Source: Homalodisca vitripennis (Eukaryota > Arthropoda > Insecta > Hemiptera > Cicadellidae). From it: a stretch of 64,000 nt of DNA. Location of the stretch: contig NC_060215.1 of assembly GCF_021130785.1 (NCBI RefSeq), positions 72,051,501 to 72,115,500 of the forward strand, read 5' to 3'. Under the pieces are notes generated by a model, which ran no database searches, was not told where the DNA came from, and was given only the letters and a program-made list of their open reading frames with translations. Numbering within the stretch: position 1 is the stretch's first letter; the number at the start of each line of letters is the position of its first letter. A program made the translations under genes and the position numbers. Of the stretch, positions 1 to 18,660 are shown one piece after another.

Positions 1-3000
1 TGTTATATTGTTTAATTTAAATTGAAATACCATATCTCAAATTATCTATAAGTAGCTATAGTACTAGATAAACTCGTTCAAAGACTTTGGACATTTTGAC
101 ATACGATATATGCAGAATGCCAAAGTTGTTCGTAAACAACGTCATTCACCATTTTACCTAGGATGGCCAATTAGCGTAGCTCTCCTTTATAGACAATAGA
201 CTTTATTTGGAAAATTCATAGAGAATAGCATTAGCGTCAAAGATACAATATCAAATAAAAGAGAGGAAAAAATTTAGTTGCGTCAGTTTTCATGTTAGGT
301 TTAACTCTACAGTTCTCCAAGATAAAAATAGATTATCAGACCCCATTTAAAGTGTTGCCTTGTCGTTCTATAATTTTAACAGATTTTTTTAAAGTTAAAA
401 TGGTATAGCTGACCTTCAATTGCCTTCTGGGATTGCCTTCTGGCTGCAGGTTTTTGAAGTGGTTATATACGAAATCACTGCTCTTCTTTTACTTCTATCA
501 CTTGAATTCAAACGCTTTTATAATGATTTAATTTCCCTCCGCTGTCTCAGCAAAACACATATTCAGCTTTATTTTAATTAAACATCCTTGTTGAGGAATT
601 TAAATTGTACATAGTGGTATATCTTAGTAATCGTACCACAGGGTTTTCAGTTAAAACCACAATTTAGTAGGGCTAACGTTATAGTTGGATGGAGGGATGA
701 ACTCTGGGTTTTAGTTTTGAACATTGTTTTGCTTAAGCAGTTTGCATTCCATTTCGAACAGTGTTTTGTTTGGTGGGGTGTTCAGAACCAGGGGAGCGGG
801 TTTGCTTATTAAACCAATTATTTGAGGAAATAACTACATTTTATTTCCATCTTTTGACCCTAACTTAATATTTTTGCCCTGATTTTCTTTTTATTATTAT
901 TTTGCAGTTTATTATTTTATTTGACACATTATGTATCTTATTATTGTACCATAGAGTATGTGTGAACAATCTAATGCAAAAGTATGATCAAATGTATGGA
1001 TTGTATTCAATATAAATAAATTGACTGCTTATACCTCCTCTGTAGGGTTTATTTCAACATCAATGCCAGGACACTGATCGTGAGAACTTTGTTTTAGCGA
1101 TCTATGTGATGAATCCAGTACCGTGGATATGCTACCCGAACGATTAAGATTTCTACACCTGACAATGTATATAGGTAGCTTTAATGTGTTAAAGTCTGAC
1201 TCATATCTCCTAACCCAAACTTAACAATATAACCTTCTGACAAATATACCTGAGTCTAAGGCATTTTTACCTGTCTACTGGCATATTCACCATTCATATA
1301 AATGTTAATCTGTCTATAAATTCAAGAACCGCTCAGTATCTTGGTGTTGAATTGTTCTCTAAAGCCAAACTTAACTTTGTGGTTTTTTATCATACGACTG
1401 TATTGTCTATACAAACACAACGATACAAAAGTATATTCTGAAAGATGTTCTCCGCTCGTCGGCATTAGCGCGGGGCAACAGCGAAGGTGTTGGTGAAGTT
1501 CGCGATGATGGCCGTAGGCATTTCAGTTATACAACCGCATTATGTATATTACACAATTGCATTTCTTGAATAGTTTTCTATAATTAATACAAATCTGTTC
1601 TCGCCTATTTTGTCTGTATCCTAATGACAAATAGTATTACTAAATTTACCCGTAAAACACAAATTTTAAAACTCAATTATAATATGTACATCAGTAATAG
1701 AATAAGTATTTAATTAGCCTAATCGATAACCAAGATCATTGCATTAATTGGATCATTATTTGCATTAATTGCATCAAAATCAATAATATTGACTTCTATG
1801 TTGCGTGGTTCAATAAAATATGTAAAAAATAAACAATTAGTGATCGCAGTGTCAATCGATAAGTGGACACGTTTTCCGTCTTTAATTTAACAAAATTAGC
1901 ATTATTAATTGGATTATAACCCGTAAACTTTCAAAACCCATTAAATTCACTTTTACTCACATTTATGTTTATAAAAAGTGTACAATAATAGCTAGTCACG
2001 TACATAATCATAGTATATTTAGTTGTGTATATATTTTAAATACTAAGTATATATACAAACAAGGTATTTTGCTCAGTACTATACGTCCAAGTAAAAAATA
2101 TAATTTAAAAAAGGGCTCAAAACTTCTAGAATAAGTTCCAGACGCAAAACATTATTTAGTACAGTTGACGATCTATACTTTTTATTAAAAATCACAAAAT
2201 TTGAAAAATGTATTAGGTACTGAAAAATATGTTTAAAAAAACGAAATTAATCAAAATTTCAAACACAAATTCCATCCATGCAATAAGCCATTACATCCAC
2301 GTGGCGTATACAGCATGATGAAATCTCAAATTGTTACAAAAGCAATGTTACCAAGAAATAAATCCAATTCCATAACAAATTACTTGTAAGAGAATAAACT
2401 TGATACATTATTCAAATTATCATGGCGATATTGCCCTGAAGACTAAATTAGCAAAAGATCATATTTATCAGGTTAAGTAGAATAATCACTTGCCGATATT
2501 CGACAATAACATACAATTGGATCAATGTTCTAACATGCTGTACAACGCATTCAAACGTAAAACTATTATGAAATACGGATTGCAACAAAATGTTGTTAAG
2601 AATGTACAAAAATATTGGCTCTTGAAACAAAATCTCTAGTAGGACTCAGTCTTAGGTATTGTGATACTAATAGCCTATGTTTAGAGAAGTTAAATATTTC
2701 ATTTACTAACAATGCAATTTATATAACAATCCAATTTTGTTTTACCAAAGACTATAGATATTTCTATATTCTATAGTCTGTGGTTTTACTAAATATTGAC
2801 AAATTTCGAAAACAATCTAGTTGCCTTCACAATTTTTTCATTGTCAAAACCGCACTTTAAAACAAAGAAGTGGAGATAAATTAACGTTATTTGAGCACTA
2901 AACACGGATTACATACAGATTTCGATTATCGAACACTCAAAAGTAATTTTCGATGGATTCAGGGAGGGTTTGTTAACAAATGCCTAAAATACTCACATTT

Positions 3001-3264
3001 AATGGTCTCAATAGAAACCGTGTAAGTCTCATCGAACCAGCCTAACACAGTATATCTAACGCAACTCTAAACAAACCTGTCAAATGCAATGTCAATCGAT
3101 CATAGTGTAACTGTAATCAAACCTGCAAATGCAACAGAGTGATCAGCGACAACAATAATGCCAACTTCGTACATGAATCTTATCCACAGGTGTCAACTGG
3201 GCTTTTATGAGACAGCTAACGTGTCCACAAGTCGTGTTGAATTGTATATATAATTCAATTATAA
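1..3264. other. AT-rich non-coding stretch
   Basis: No open frame longer than about 60 codons has coding character. A short GC-richer patch near 1445-1520 stands out from its surroundings, but I could not assign it. A near-perfect inverted repeat lies at 2742-2787. Confidence 0.6.
2742..2787. repeat. short inverted repeat (hairpin)
   Basis: The two arms ACCAAAGACTATAGATA and TATTCTATAGTCTGTGGT are near reverse complements around a short AT loop. It could be a degenerate MITE core or a chance AT-rich palindrome. No target-site duplication was recognised. Confidence 0.45.
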
Positions 3265-7629
<4,365 letters not shown>

Positions 7630-8165
7630 AAACTCAAATTTAGAGAGTCGTGCAGGAAAGCTTTCAAGAAATTGCAGCTGTTGACTCTGTCGTGCCTTTA
7701 CATTTTGGAAACAACTTTGTTTTGTATGAGTAAATGTGCCTTAACCAGAGGCCAAGACATACACATGTATGAGACACGTGACAGAGCGAACTTACCGAAC
7801 TGCTAGACACAGAACGGTAATTTATGAACGCCTACCCTCGCAAGTGGATGTGCATTTCCTCAACAGACTGCCCAATTCAATTGAAGATGCTCCAACGCCT
7901 AAGGCGTTAAAGACTCGCCTCAAACGCTTCTTGGTGTCTCAAGCATTCTATAATGCGGGTGAGTTTTTGGCATTCCACTGGGAGACCACCCAATTAGAAC
8001 TAACTAAGTGGGTTGCATTGGCGATGAATGAAAGAGGCGTGACTGTAAAATTGTATGTATGAATGTGTATTGTTTTTATAAATGCCTGAAATTTTAGAAA
8101 ACCCGTATTGACGTTTGGCGTACAATGTACATATTGTCGCTGCAATAAAAATTTTGATTTTGACG
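7630..8165 (+). pseudogene. 3' end of a LINE ORF2 (RT C-terminal tail), 5'-truncated
   Basis: Only the region after the RT domain survives. It opens with the motif FRESCRKAFKKLQLLTLSCL, also found in the LINE tail at 34.6-35.1 kb. A frameshift near 7795 moves the reading into the frame of 7769-8062. That frame encodes the closing block FLNRLP ... LKRFL ... FYNAGEF, which parallels the C-termini of the other LINEs in this window. After the stop comes a short 3' UTR with AATAAA at 8144-8149, then two TTTTGA units at 8152-8163 that I read as the microsatellite-type 3' terminus. The copy is dead. The clade is CR1/L2-like at best, because the RT core is missing. Confidence 0.75.
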
Positions 8166-10628
8166 TTTCAAACATTACCAAGCACAACAATGCAATTAGG
8201 TTTTAATACGTTGTGAAACTAAAAATTTGAGTAAACTTAAGCGTTGATGCGCTGTCAAAACATCATTCATTACGTGAATACGGTTAAACTTAATATATTT
8301 CCACTCACCTTGACTCGATTTCAAAATTCTTGTCGAGGGAAAACCATTCCCGAGATTCAAGCATACGAGGAATAAACGCACTTTCTCCCGAAGTGAATAT
8401 GATAATTATCTTAATATTCTTATTTTGCTGTCCGGAATCAGAGACAAAAATACTTTGACAGATTAAATGTAAGTTCCTTCTTTGAAGCCGTCTAGTCCAT
8501 CCGACCCAAAGTTGTTTGAAGACTACACTTAGCCTCAGCAAACAAGAGAAGGTCGTCATCAAAATGCATTCATCCACTCTCTCCTCGCGGTCTTAGGGCT
8601 AATATTTCAGAAGACAAAAAATAGCATAATCCACAACCGACAACAAATCACTTTTCCTTATGCCAAAAGCTCCACTTTATAAACCCGCAATATCTCATCT
8701 ACTACTTCAAACAACGTCGACAATCGCTTATAGACGCTTTTCACTTGATTTGAAAACCATTTGGATTTGGTATGTATATTTATTTCCGCCAAAGCATTAT
8801 GAATAGAAAATTGTTTCGCAAGCCTTAGCAATGTCCAACGAAGCAACATGAAGCTGACATGTAGTGCTTCCAACAATATAATAAACAACATTATGACATC
8901 CTCAGCTCCCAAAAACACCGATTAAGATCTTATGAAGGTGCATAACGACCAAAGACGTGGTTCTAATCAATGAAATGGTTCTAATCAAGTTAATTGTTAA
9001 AATATCAAACCAGAACACAGTTGGATATTTTAACACTAAACATAATACTACCCGGAAGACTGTCTGCAATGTCAAAATTCAAGAATGATTTCGAACACAA
9101 GAACTAAATAAATCCGCAAACCATTTTAGATACTTACCGATATCACTTACGGTAAGTGGGTGATGCACTTAGCTAATGTGTTTAAGTCCTGACACGAGGT
9201 ACTGACGAAAGAAGTATCTTTAGTAGATACTAGTGAAACTAGTGGAATTCCTTCCAGTGTTTCACGTTCCTCTCCATCAAACGATTACCCATGAAATTCC
9301 AATTTGTATGACACAAAAAACCTGTGAGCCAACCATGTTTAGTTTCTACTATCAACAATAGACTACCGATACCAGAGCGAGGATCCCTGAACAGAGAACT
9401 ACACTCAAGTACTATTGGAGGAGATTACATGTGACCATCAAGAAAAGTCTGGATGAAGGCAGCGTCAAAGGAATATAGATAGCCAATGACGGTAGATGGG
9501 AGACGAAGGATAGGTGACATCTACAGCTTCATGTGCGGAAAACCCCACACCAACCGTTGCAACGAGGTTCTGGACTGCTGATACAACGAGTTGTCGATAA
9601 TGACCAGTAATATTAACATGAAGAGTACGTCTAGGTCGTAAAAAGATGCTGATTAAGAAATCGAACGCCGCCTTGTGTAATCCTCAAACGCAACTCTTCG
9701 TGACTTCATATGGACTTTATCCTTTCATGAACTTAAATCTCTGCATTCACCTCAGTTAGTTGAGCTTTTCGCCGAGAAACATCTATTCCGATCTTAGTAG
9801 TAAAGGCTCTTTAAGAGTTCGAGCACTAAAATTCCATAGGAACTACAGTAACATGAAAATATCAGGTAAGGATTTAAGTAGGGGTAAAGCAATAGATGAA
9901 ATGAACGGAATCCCCTGAAAGGACTCGTCCAGATGTTTTTAGTCTCATCAATTCCAGGGGCAAGTGATAAAAAAAACCTGAAGGGACACGACTAGCCATC
10001 TTGCTCAGCGTTCTGCGTAAGATTCATTGGCTCCTATAATCGCATATTCTTTGGCCAGGTTCAACGTAGTTACCAGCTCACAATAAGAGGAGCGGATAGG
10101 CACATCTTTAGAAAAGACTGTCTCGCATCTAAGCTGTGGAGACAGAAGCTGTCCCACACTCAGTGTCATAAACACTTTCAGGGCTACATATTGCATCTAC
10201 CGTATTAGAGTTATGCATTAGAAAACCGAACGAAGATTTCAGTTCACTTAATTTTCAGTCATTGTAATAAATTATTGCCAAAGGTAGTACTAATTATGTT
10301 ATCATTTTAGCGTGAGAAACTATTTTTAAGTATAAAACAACAATTTAAAAATATAACAATTTCGTTTATATATTTCAGTTGTTAAACCAGTTTCCAAACA
10401 TTTTAAGCGTGGCTTCAATACATTCATTGTTTTAATTTCGTGGATTTCACTTTACATTTTTATAAATATTACTAGAAACATGTACTAAAGAACAGACCAC
10501 GCCAGTAAAACTTTCAATTGAAGTGCAAGATAATAGAACATATTTATAATAAAACTTCCTTAAATGTCCCCAGTTCTTTTGAAAATCCATTTAAACAAAT
10601 CATGTAAATGTTACTTATTTAGTGCGTA
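8166..10628. other. non-coding stretch
   Basis: Open frames of 60-90 codons at 8196-8918 and 10005-10196 overlap each other or lack recognisable content. A small hairpin built on ACTTACCG/CGGTAAGT lies near 9131-9158. Nothing else was recognised. Confidence 0.5.
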
Positions 10629-11430
10629 TTAGAAAGTAATGTAAAGATAAGTAACACAGCCCATGATGAAATGAAATATCCTGTCGCAACCTTCAAGATC
10701 TCTAAATTTCATTAACCGGTCGCAGTTCCAACAGACCCAGTGGAAGTAGAGTGCGGTTACGTTACGATGTCCAGAGCGACGGTGTAATGACTGACTCCAG
10801 AAGTAGAAGTTGAAAGCTGAGAGATCGAACAAGAGTAATGCGGCGCTAAGCGGAGCAGGAGTGAGTGAGGAGCTATTTCTTACAATCCACACAATCTCTA
10901 GTGTTTGTTCACTCCCTCCCGCGCCCCACCTAACAAAGTGATGGTGATTAGTTCATTCTACTGGAACCCAATTTAAAGCTCTGGGCGCCATTTTGAATCG
11001 AATGATACCCCATCCGAGAGAACAAAACAAGGCGGACGGAGACAGGGAGGAGAGAGACGGAGAGAGTGTGTGTAACGAAGCGGCCATGAATTTGATTTTC
11101 TTCTCGCCCCTTTCCCCCTGCCATCGCCATCTCCATTATTGAACAGACAGACAAAGGGAATCTTGTTTTCAATTCTCTCGATATCAGATGTACCTCATTG
11201 CCGATGTTGACTCCGGCCCCGCCGGTTTCAAACTTCTGTAATAATTTGGTAAGCGAGGAAACTCTTGGCAAATACAATATGATATTTCAATTTGTTTCCA
11301 CTTCCCGGAATTCGTCGACGTGGAAGTTTCTCGAGAGGTTTTGTCCTCTCTAACTGGGGCAAATAACGTTGAGGTTAAGGTGGCGTGGCGTTAAGGATCG
11401 CGAGGGGTGCGTTCGTATAACACGATTTTT
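10629..11430. promoter_or_regulatory. GC-rich island, candidate promoter or first exon
   Basis: Base composition changes sharply from the AT-rich flanks. CpG-containing and purine/pyrimidine-skewed blocks (GCGGCGCTAAGCGG, CTCCCTCCCGCGCCCC, CCGGCCCCGCCGG) cluster here. The plus strand carries a consensus-like splice donor, TTTG|GTAAGC, near 11248-11254. The plus-strand ATG near 11085 opens only about 18 codons, so if this is an exon it is largely untranslated. Open frames at 10629-10892 and 10948-11277 on the minus strand show no domain and look like by-products of GC richness. A diverged GC-rich transposon end is the main alternative. Confidence 0.35.
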
Positions 11431-14400
11431 ATGTACATAAAAAGGGAACTTTAGAAATATAATTATGCGAATATTAAATTCGTTGGCTCGTATTCCGCAC
11501 TAAATCTCAATATCATTACCATAGTTATGACTATAATAAATTAATATAAAATTACTCTTTTCGGAGAAAAAGTATTTTTTATTCCAGCCATTCAATTACC
11601 ACATGACGGTCAGCTGGGTCTGGCGATATAAAGCCCGAGTGAACCACGTCATGTTATAGGACAGACAATGATTGAGGTAACATAACAAATCACTGAATAG
11701 TTATCGAAATAAAAACTTAATTTAAGTATTGAAGCTTGCTTTACAGTACTGTAAAGAATGTTAAGGAACTAAGCAAGTTCCGTGTCATCCAGCTGCCTCA
11801 CTCTACTAGAAGGTTACGGTTTGTCATTTTTCTTTCTAGATATCCAAATTTGTTTGTGGCTAGATTGTTTTCTCAAAAAGAAATTGTTACCATGTTGTAA
11901 GTAAATTTACTTGTACATTAATTATAATGCTGTAAAACGATTAGTATTATACACATGTAATTATGGCACATCATCATTTAATTGCTCTTTTATTGTTATG
12001 GATTGATTAATCCGGTACCTCGTACATTCTCATATGCACATGAGAGTTCAAGCATGTGCTTAGTAACGTGGATGGTATAGTTGTAATTCTATGACAAAAC
12101 CTATGTACATTTTCAGATTTAATACCAAAACATTGAACAATCTGATACTCATTCCGGTATCTTTTAAAATAATTCTTAACTGTTATTATTTGTTATTTTG
12201 TAATTTTTAGACCCTTGTGACTAAATTAACTTTTTAACTAGACATTTTTTGAGATTTAGAAAATTTTTTAAATATATATCAACTACAATGGTTGATATAA
12301 AGAGCATTTTTTCCAAAACTGTACAGTTTATGCCACAGATATTTTAGTGCAGAGTTAAAGACTCAAGGTTGCAATGCACGTTTACAAATTCCAACTGATA
12401 TTTACTTTAGTGTGTAATTTTTAGGTGGATCGAAATAAGTACATGTTCTGTTATTTTCCTATAAGAAATAAAATTAAAACGGAATTGAAATAATAATTGG
12501 GTAAAGTTTGAATTTGTCATTGCTCTGAGCCCAAACCAAACTTATCTTTCAAATTTAATGTTTCTGGATCAATTGGACATGTTTAGTCAGTGAGAGACAC
12601 GTCATGAGAGAATGAGTGGGTAAGTCGGTCTGTTCAGTTTTACTGTATAACTCAGGAAATATATTTTCACGGTGGGTGCTACACTTCTTTGTATCCCTGC
12701 CCAGGCAGTTCCGTTCATCTCGATTTTCGAACTTGGAACTGCTAACCGTCAACTGGGAACAGTGTTTCAGGACCAGTTTTCTCATCAGCAAGTCTGTGCT
12801 AAGTGAATTTTAGGGGGATGAAGTGAATTGCAATGTGACTCAAAGAAAAAAAGTCATATTTAGAGCTAGAAGAAATACGTTTATTTTCATACAATACTAA
12901 AACATTAATTATTTAACAACCTTGTGTAATAGCAAAACGTTTTTATTTCAAGCCGTAGGACCTTCATATTTTTACTTATTAAAAACCATTAATACATTTA
13001 AAGTGATAAAAAAGTGTTTTTCACGTAATACACCACTGGAGTGTAAATAAAAATTCGACTATTCCATAACAAGTACGTTTACGTGCGTACGTTGTTTTAT
13101 TCGTGTATTGTGGGTTTACCAAACATCAGATACATTTTAATAATTTAAAACAAGAGTACATTTTATTTGATACGCTACTTAAATATGTTTATATTATTTC
13201 AAGCATTTTGTATTCGATATTTTTATTTGGAATTATGTAATCATACATTTTTGAATGGTAGGCCTCACAATCTACCTGTATTGAATTTATAAAAAGTGTA
13301 ATTTGCTGTTCCTTTTGAACGTTTCGTTAAAATATTAATTCTTTCAAAAACATGTTCGATTTTTTACTACTGGGGCACTAGTAGGAGAGGAGATTCAGAA
13401 GGAATATACCATTAATGTGATACACCACCTGACTGCATTTATTCGATATTGAAGAATGTTCACTTCTTTAGCCCTAAATGATTTGACATAATTTTATCAC
13501 ATTGGAAGCCCATGTGCAAGTATCTAAATCCCTACATCAAATCTAACCACATTTGTTTTTTGAGAAACCGCAGCTTTTCATTAATTTTCCTGTAAAAAAC
13601 CTTCTGTCACACCAAAAACTTCCTAAAAATGTGGTCAATGATTGGGTGGTTTGATCCAAATACCACCTAGCACGTGCCGGATCTCGACTTTGGTCTGCAC
13701 ACTTCCAGTTGTTTAATGTTTATGTAGGCCATAACTGGATTTTATGAGGAACCCATTGTCCAAACATCCGTAACATTCGAACGAGTCTGTTAACTTTTGG
13801 GAACGGAATACTCCTTCATGGTGAATATAATGTCATTATTTAGACTTTAAGGAGGGGAGGTGTTACGTGGCATATATTACTTGGTTTACTGAAATAAAAG
13901 ATATATCTAAATTTAGAAATCCGTAAATTTTACATTTTATTCTAGTAAGAAACACTGAATCTTTTTTCTCGAAAAAAAATAAAAGGTATTTTATTGATTT
14001 TTGATTGGTGAAGCCCTCATATTTCAACTAAAACCCCACGGATGATTTTACGTGCATAAAATAAACGATTTTTATAGCTGGGGTCCACATAATTTATTTC
14101 TGAAAAACTTAATTTCATTTCATTTAAAAAGATTTTAGTTCTAACATAAAATTCACAAGCGATTGGTACAAATCAATTAAAGCAAAAAAAGAAACTATAA
14201 ATCGTAACATATTTGCAAACTTATATAAAAAATTAATAATAATAACATTCAAACAAACAAAATGTAGTCTTATAAATATAAAAGAATTTACGGAAAAGGA
14301 ATTCTCGTGTTTGGGTACATAAAGGTAATACCTTTGGTGTTATATTCTATTTAGGTATGTTAAGTATGTTTTATTCAAGTGCCGGGGCAATCTTGGGACG

Positions 14401-17010
14401 TAGCAGAAATATTTTGAATGATTGAAAATATTTCAGGAAGTGTTGATTCCAGAACTGATTTAAATTTGTTTTGACAACTCAAGTTTGTTTTTTAAAACTT
14501 TACATCTTCCGAAACTTTATGACTTTATAAAACAAAAAATATCTAATTCGAAATTAAAATTAAGTTTATTTAGTATCTACTGAACAACATGGTTCAATAT
14601 TTTAATTCTCTGTTTAGAAAATATTAACCTTTTTGGACCCAATTCATTAGAACAAAATTTGACAACTATGTAAAATATGTTATAAGGTTATATCAAGTCT
14701 ATGCATGGGCCAATTTCGGGGAAAATACACTCTTTCCTTACTTTGAAGTAATTCATGAACAATAAGAATATACATGAGAACTCTTGAAGTAAAAATCAGA
14801 TCAACAATGATCTGAAAGAGTTATGTAGTTAGTTCTGGAAAAATAATATTATGTTAAGTACAAGCAAAACTAAAACATATCAGACTTGGTTTGAGATTAC
14901 TTGGGGATATTAGATTTAACATTTTTAACCTATACATTTGTTGCCTATGTTTATGTGTGTGTGTAGAGTTGAATACAGCAAATAATTGAGCTAATACTTT
15001 TTATAATACTGAATTGGAAAAAAATATATGGGAACCTTAAAAATAATTTAAAGAGTGTTCTAAGAATCTTGTATATGTTGAGAGGCATTTGCTCAAATTA
15101 GCTGAGAACTATATATTTCTCTGCAGTCCATAGCAGATTTTTCTTCGTCAAAATGTTTAGGACGCAAACAAAGACCATGATAGACAACATGACGTGTGTT
15201 TCCATTTTAAATTTTTTAAATTCGAATATGGGATTCTCTGTTTAGGGGACATTCTTGTTTGGTATTATTGTTGTATTATTTATTTTATTAGTATTGTATT
15301 ATTATTTTTGCTAGAAACAACGTAGATACGTGTTTTAGTGTCATTACGTTTATATTGAATAGGCTTTTAATACATGTCACAAGATCGGGGTTGCAATTTT
15401 AAAATTTATCCCCCTCTACCCCCCTGAGGGAGTGAAAAAAGAAATTGAAAAGGGGGTGAGAACTTTTCACCCTAAAAAAATCAAAACAACTAATTTTATA
15501 AGTATGGTGAAGGTTGTACATTGATATCTCAATCCCTTTGGAATACATCCAGGCGTAGCAGGGCTTAATTTACACCCTATATATATAATAGGTCGTATTT
15601 GCATTCTAAATTATAAGGCGAGCTTTTGAACACGCCAACTGGAATTTCGTAGACTGATTAGAATTAAACGTCGTACGGGAATAGTAATTCATGCCTTGGA
15701 TTTGTTAGCCACTCTAATTCCATTAAAATTACCAGATAAAATTCCTGTTTGTGCAAATCTTTCGTACCAATTACTGTAGACTATAAATAAAATATGAGAT
15801 CTTGTTTAAACTTTATCAATTTCAAAATAACTTTTATTCTTTAATACTGCAGGATATCTTCTAATGATTCAAGAATCCATTTCTTCAAAGTTTAGAAAGG
15901 GAACAGTTAAGCTACATAAAAGCTACTAAGCATCATACAGTAAAAGTAAAAAGGCTTCTAGAATTCTCAAATTAATTATGACGGCTATTATCTTGTGCAT
16001 CTTCGATATGTCGTATGGGTTCAGAGCAACAGCCATTCAGATATTTGAGACTACACGAGAAGATAGCAGCGATAATTTCCAACAGATTACAAGCAAATCT
16101 GGTACGATTGTAATTCAATATTCTCTGAACGAGATTGTAAGCCTAATCTTATATAAAACATTTTCATATTAATTTGTACTACAATCATGTACTACTCGGT
16201 TATGTTATACTTTTAAAATGTTCAATTTAATTATTTTAATATTGGCTTTTACATATACTCAATTTTGTTATCTAATTACCTGGTCATAAAGAACTATAAT
16301 AACATATTTTAAAACAATAACATTTTTATAAACCATGTGTTCAATGATATATCTTTTCAGAATCCAGGTTTCTGGAGCTTTCATATACATCAGGCTTCAA
16401 AACTTGAAAATAATATACATGGACAATGCTAGTCATGAAACCATCATAGCAACAGCTCAGTAAAATGAATCTTTAAACCTATTATAGTCCGTGAGGTGGT
16501 AAACGATTCGCATCTTATTATGACATCCCTATCTTCAAGTCCAATTATTTCAGGCAAGTCTTATTGCGTAAGTTGTTAACCTACAACAGAGGTGCAGTTG
16601 AGAAATGTAACTAAATTGGGATATATTCGCGATCATACATGATTGATTGAAATCTCATTCACACCTCTTTATAAGGACTCGTTCAACTGTTAGTTATTTG
16701 TATTTGCAGAAATTCTTATATCCTCCACAACCCAGTCTCATGCATTAAGGCCGGAGGATTACAGCCAACAATAGGAAAGCCACCTGCTAAAAATTCCCTG
16801 CTACAGCAAAAATGGCACAACCACAATCACAATGGCATAACCACTACCAAGCATCTCTGAGGGCTGTGATAATCATTGTTAGAACTCCCCATTACAGCAT
16901 TAGCTTTCAAAGGAGATCTAATCATATTGCGTACCAATTACAGTAGATTATGTACTTGAGATTTTTCTTGTTTGATTTTCAGGTCGTTTAAATTCATACT
17001 ACCAAATATC
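11431..17010. other. AT-rich non-coding stretch
   Basis: No supportable gene. The opposed 65- and 78-codon frames at 12555-12813 overlap on opposite strands and show no domain. A C-run/G-run block at 15390-15470 is annotated separately. The 64-codon frame at 15978-16172 is unsupported. Confidence 0.5.
15365..15600. repeat. possible dispersed repeat with C-run and G-run block
   Basis: A pyrimidine tract (ATCCCCCTCTACCCCCCTGA) is followed within about 50 bp by a purine tract (AGAAATTGAAAAGGGGGTGA), roughly complementary, so the block can fold back. The ordered layout unlike the flanks suggests part of an interspersed repeat. No second copy was identified in this window, so the call is weak. 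Confidence 0.3.
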
Positions 17011-17131
17011 CACATACCCCCACACGTACAAATACACGTTTACACACACGAATATACGCACACATACACACGTACGCATACACGTACACATACGCACACG
17101 TACATACACATACGTGCGTGCGTACGTGCAT
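17011..17131. repeat. CA/CACG/TACG-type microsatellite
   Basis: An imperfect alternating purine-pyrimidine tract (ACACACG, ACGCACACATACACACGTACG and similar) runs through this interval. The threonine/histidine/arginine-rich frames on both strands (16972-17285) come from this repeat and are not genes. Confidence 0.9.
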
Positions 17132-18660
17132 ATACGTTTTGGTTCATTTGGATCAAAATTACTCCACAAACCCCCCACATGTAATGCATGAAACCAAGAA
17201 CTTCAGACACCATCTTAACACATGATACGCCAAGATATTTTGCTCTTTTAATACTAAAATTGAAATTGGTAATGTAAAAACACAAAATAAAGAAGGGTTC
17301 TAAAAATAGGAGAAATTATAGGAAAGGTGCTGATGCACTGAGCCCTTTTAATTCGCCCGCATCTCACATGTATGATAGATGAACGTGCGACACTCCTTAG
17401 CTCTAGGTGTTATCCCCTAGGTTAAGTGTTAGAGAGGGCTTCTTATCCCTAACTTCGCCTGGTAAAATAAGACATTCTTTACTTTTTTTTACCTTTTATC
17501 TTTATTACCTATGTCGTAGAATTAATATTATGTATAACATATGTGGAGTAAACTGCCTTAAATATGTTAATTTCTTGAATATAGTTGTGATTGTCTTACA
17601 TAATTCAAAATATTAGAATCATTCCCTCCTAATCTCATTTATAATGATTAATTTAACTTGCCTAAGTTTGCAAAAGGGTACGTTTGTGCCTTACAAAGTG
17701 TTAATAAACATACAGAACCTCCCGAGATTGAGGGTTAAGCTGGGAAGGGCAGGGGTTACAAATATATACAGGTATATCGTTTATCAGATTTTTTCGAAAA
17801 TATCTAAAAAGCTATCAAGTGTAGAGCAAAAACTACCCAGTATTAAATAAAATATTATAAATTTGCACGCAAAAAGTGTTATGCATAGTGTTTGTAGACA
17901 TCATGTGTAATTAAACGTTAAATGAAAAAGGAGGAATATTTATTTTTGCAGTATATTTATTTTTAACTAATTAAAAAAACAGTGCACTATAAAACTTGAG
18001 ACATTACAACAGAAAGATTGTAATTTCCTTAAAACACTTGATTTTCATTTGCTACTGATGTTTAGCGTTGCCAAAGTCCTAGATATTCAAGGGTGCCATG
18101 GGTACACACAGCCTGACACAGCTGCTGCACTCTAAATTGCAGAACATCCCGGCTTTAGGCAATCATATTTACCTGGTTTAGTGCAGTATTAAAGGGGTGT
18201 GTTCACCACTGTGTTAGGACCTGGCGGTAATTGGTACTAGATTCCCTCTACATCCTCGTTGCCAACCCTACTTCCGAGGGGGCAATTACTTTTTCCCAGT
18301 AATTTCTGTACCTGGCGATATGATCTGTAGGAGTGCTGGTTTGCTCCTTCTTTGCTTAGTGGAAGAGAAAACAGGTCAGGCTCCAGCTTTGACCATAATT
18401 GTAAAGTCGGTCTGATTTGATGGAACCTGGTATGCATTTAGGAACATTATATCCCTTCCATTCGCTCGGATTTCAAGACTTATATTCCACTTTTTAACAA
18501 AAGCTGAATCAGTCAGTACTTGTTATCACGCTAGAACATTTTCTCGTTGAATAGTGACTTTCATATTGAACTCCAAGTTTATACCCACAGATGTTTTGGT
18601 AAAGACCTTTTTTTCTATTAGAAGGTAGGAAGGAGTACGCCATAACGTTTGTCGCGTAAC
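17132..18660. other. non-coding stretch
   Basis: Frames of 66-70 codons occur at 17407-17616, 17644-17850 and 18237-18437. None has a recognisable motif. No RNA gene was recognised. Confidence 0.5.

Noticed and set aside
10948..11277. 109-codon minus-strand frame in the GC-rich island
   Set aside because: No domain, no conservation signal; stop codons are simply rarer in GC-rich DNA.
12555..12813. Overlapping 78- and 65-codon frames
   Set aside because: Open on both strands over the same bases with no recognisable motif.
16972..17285. Open frames on both strands rich in Thr/His/Arg or Cys/Val
   Set aside because: They translate a CA/CACG microsatellite; both strands are open for the same trivial reason.
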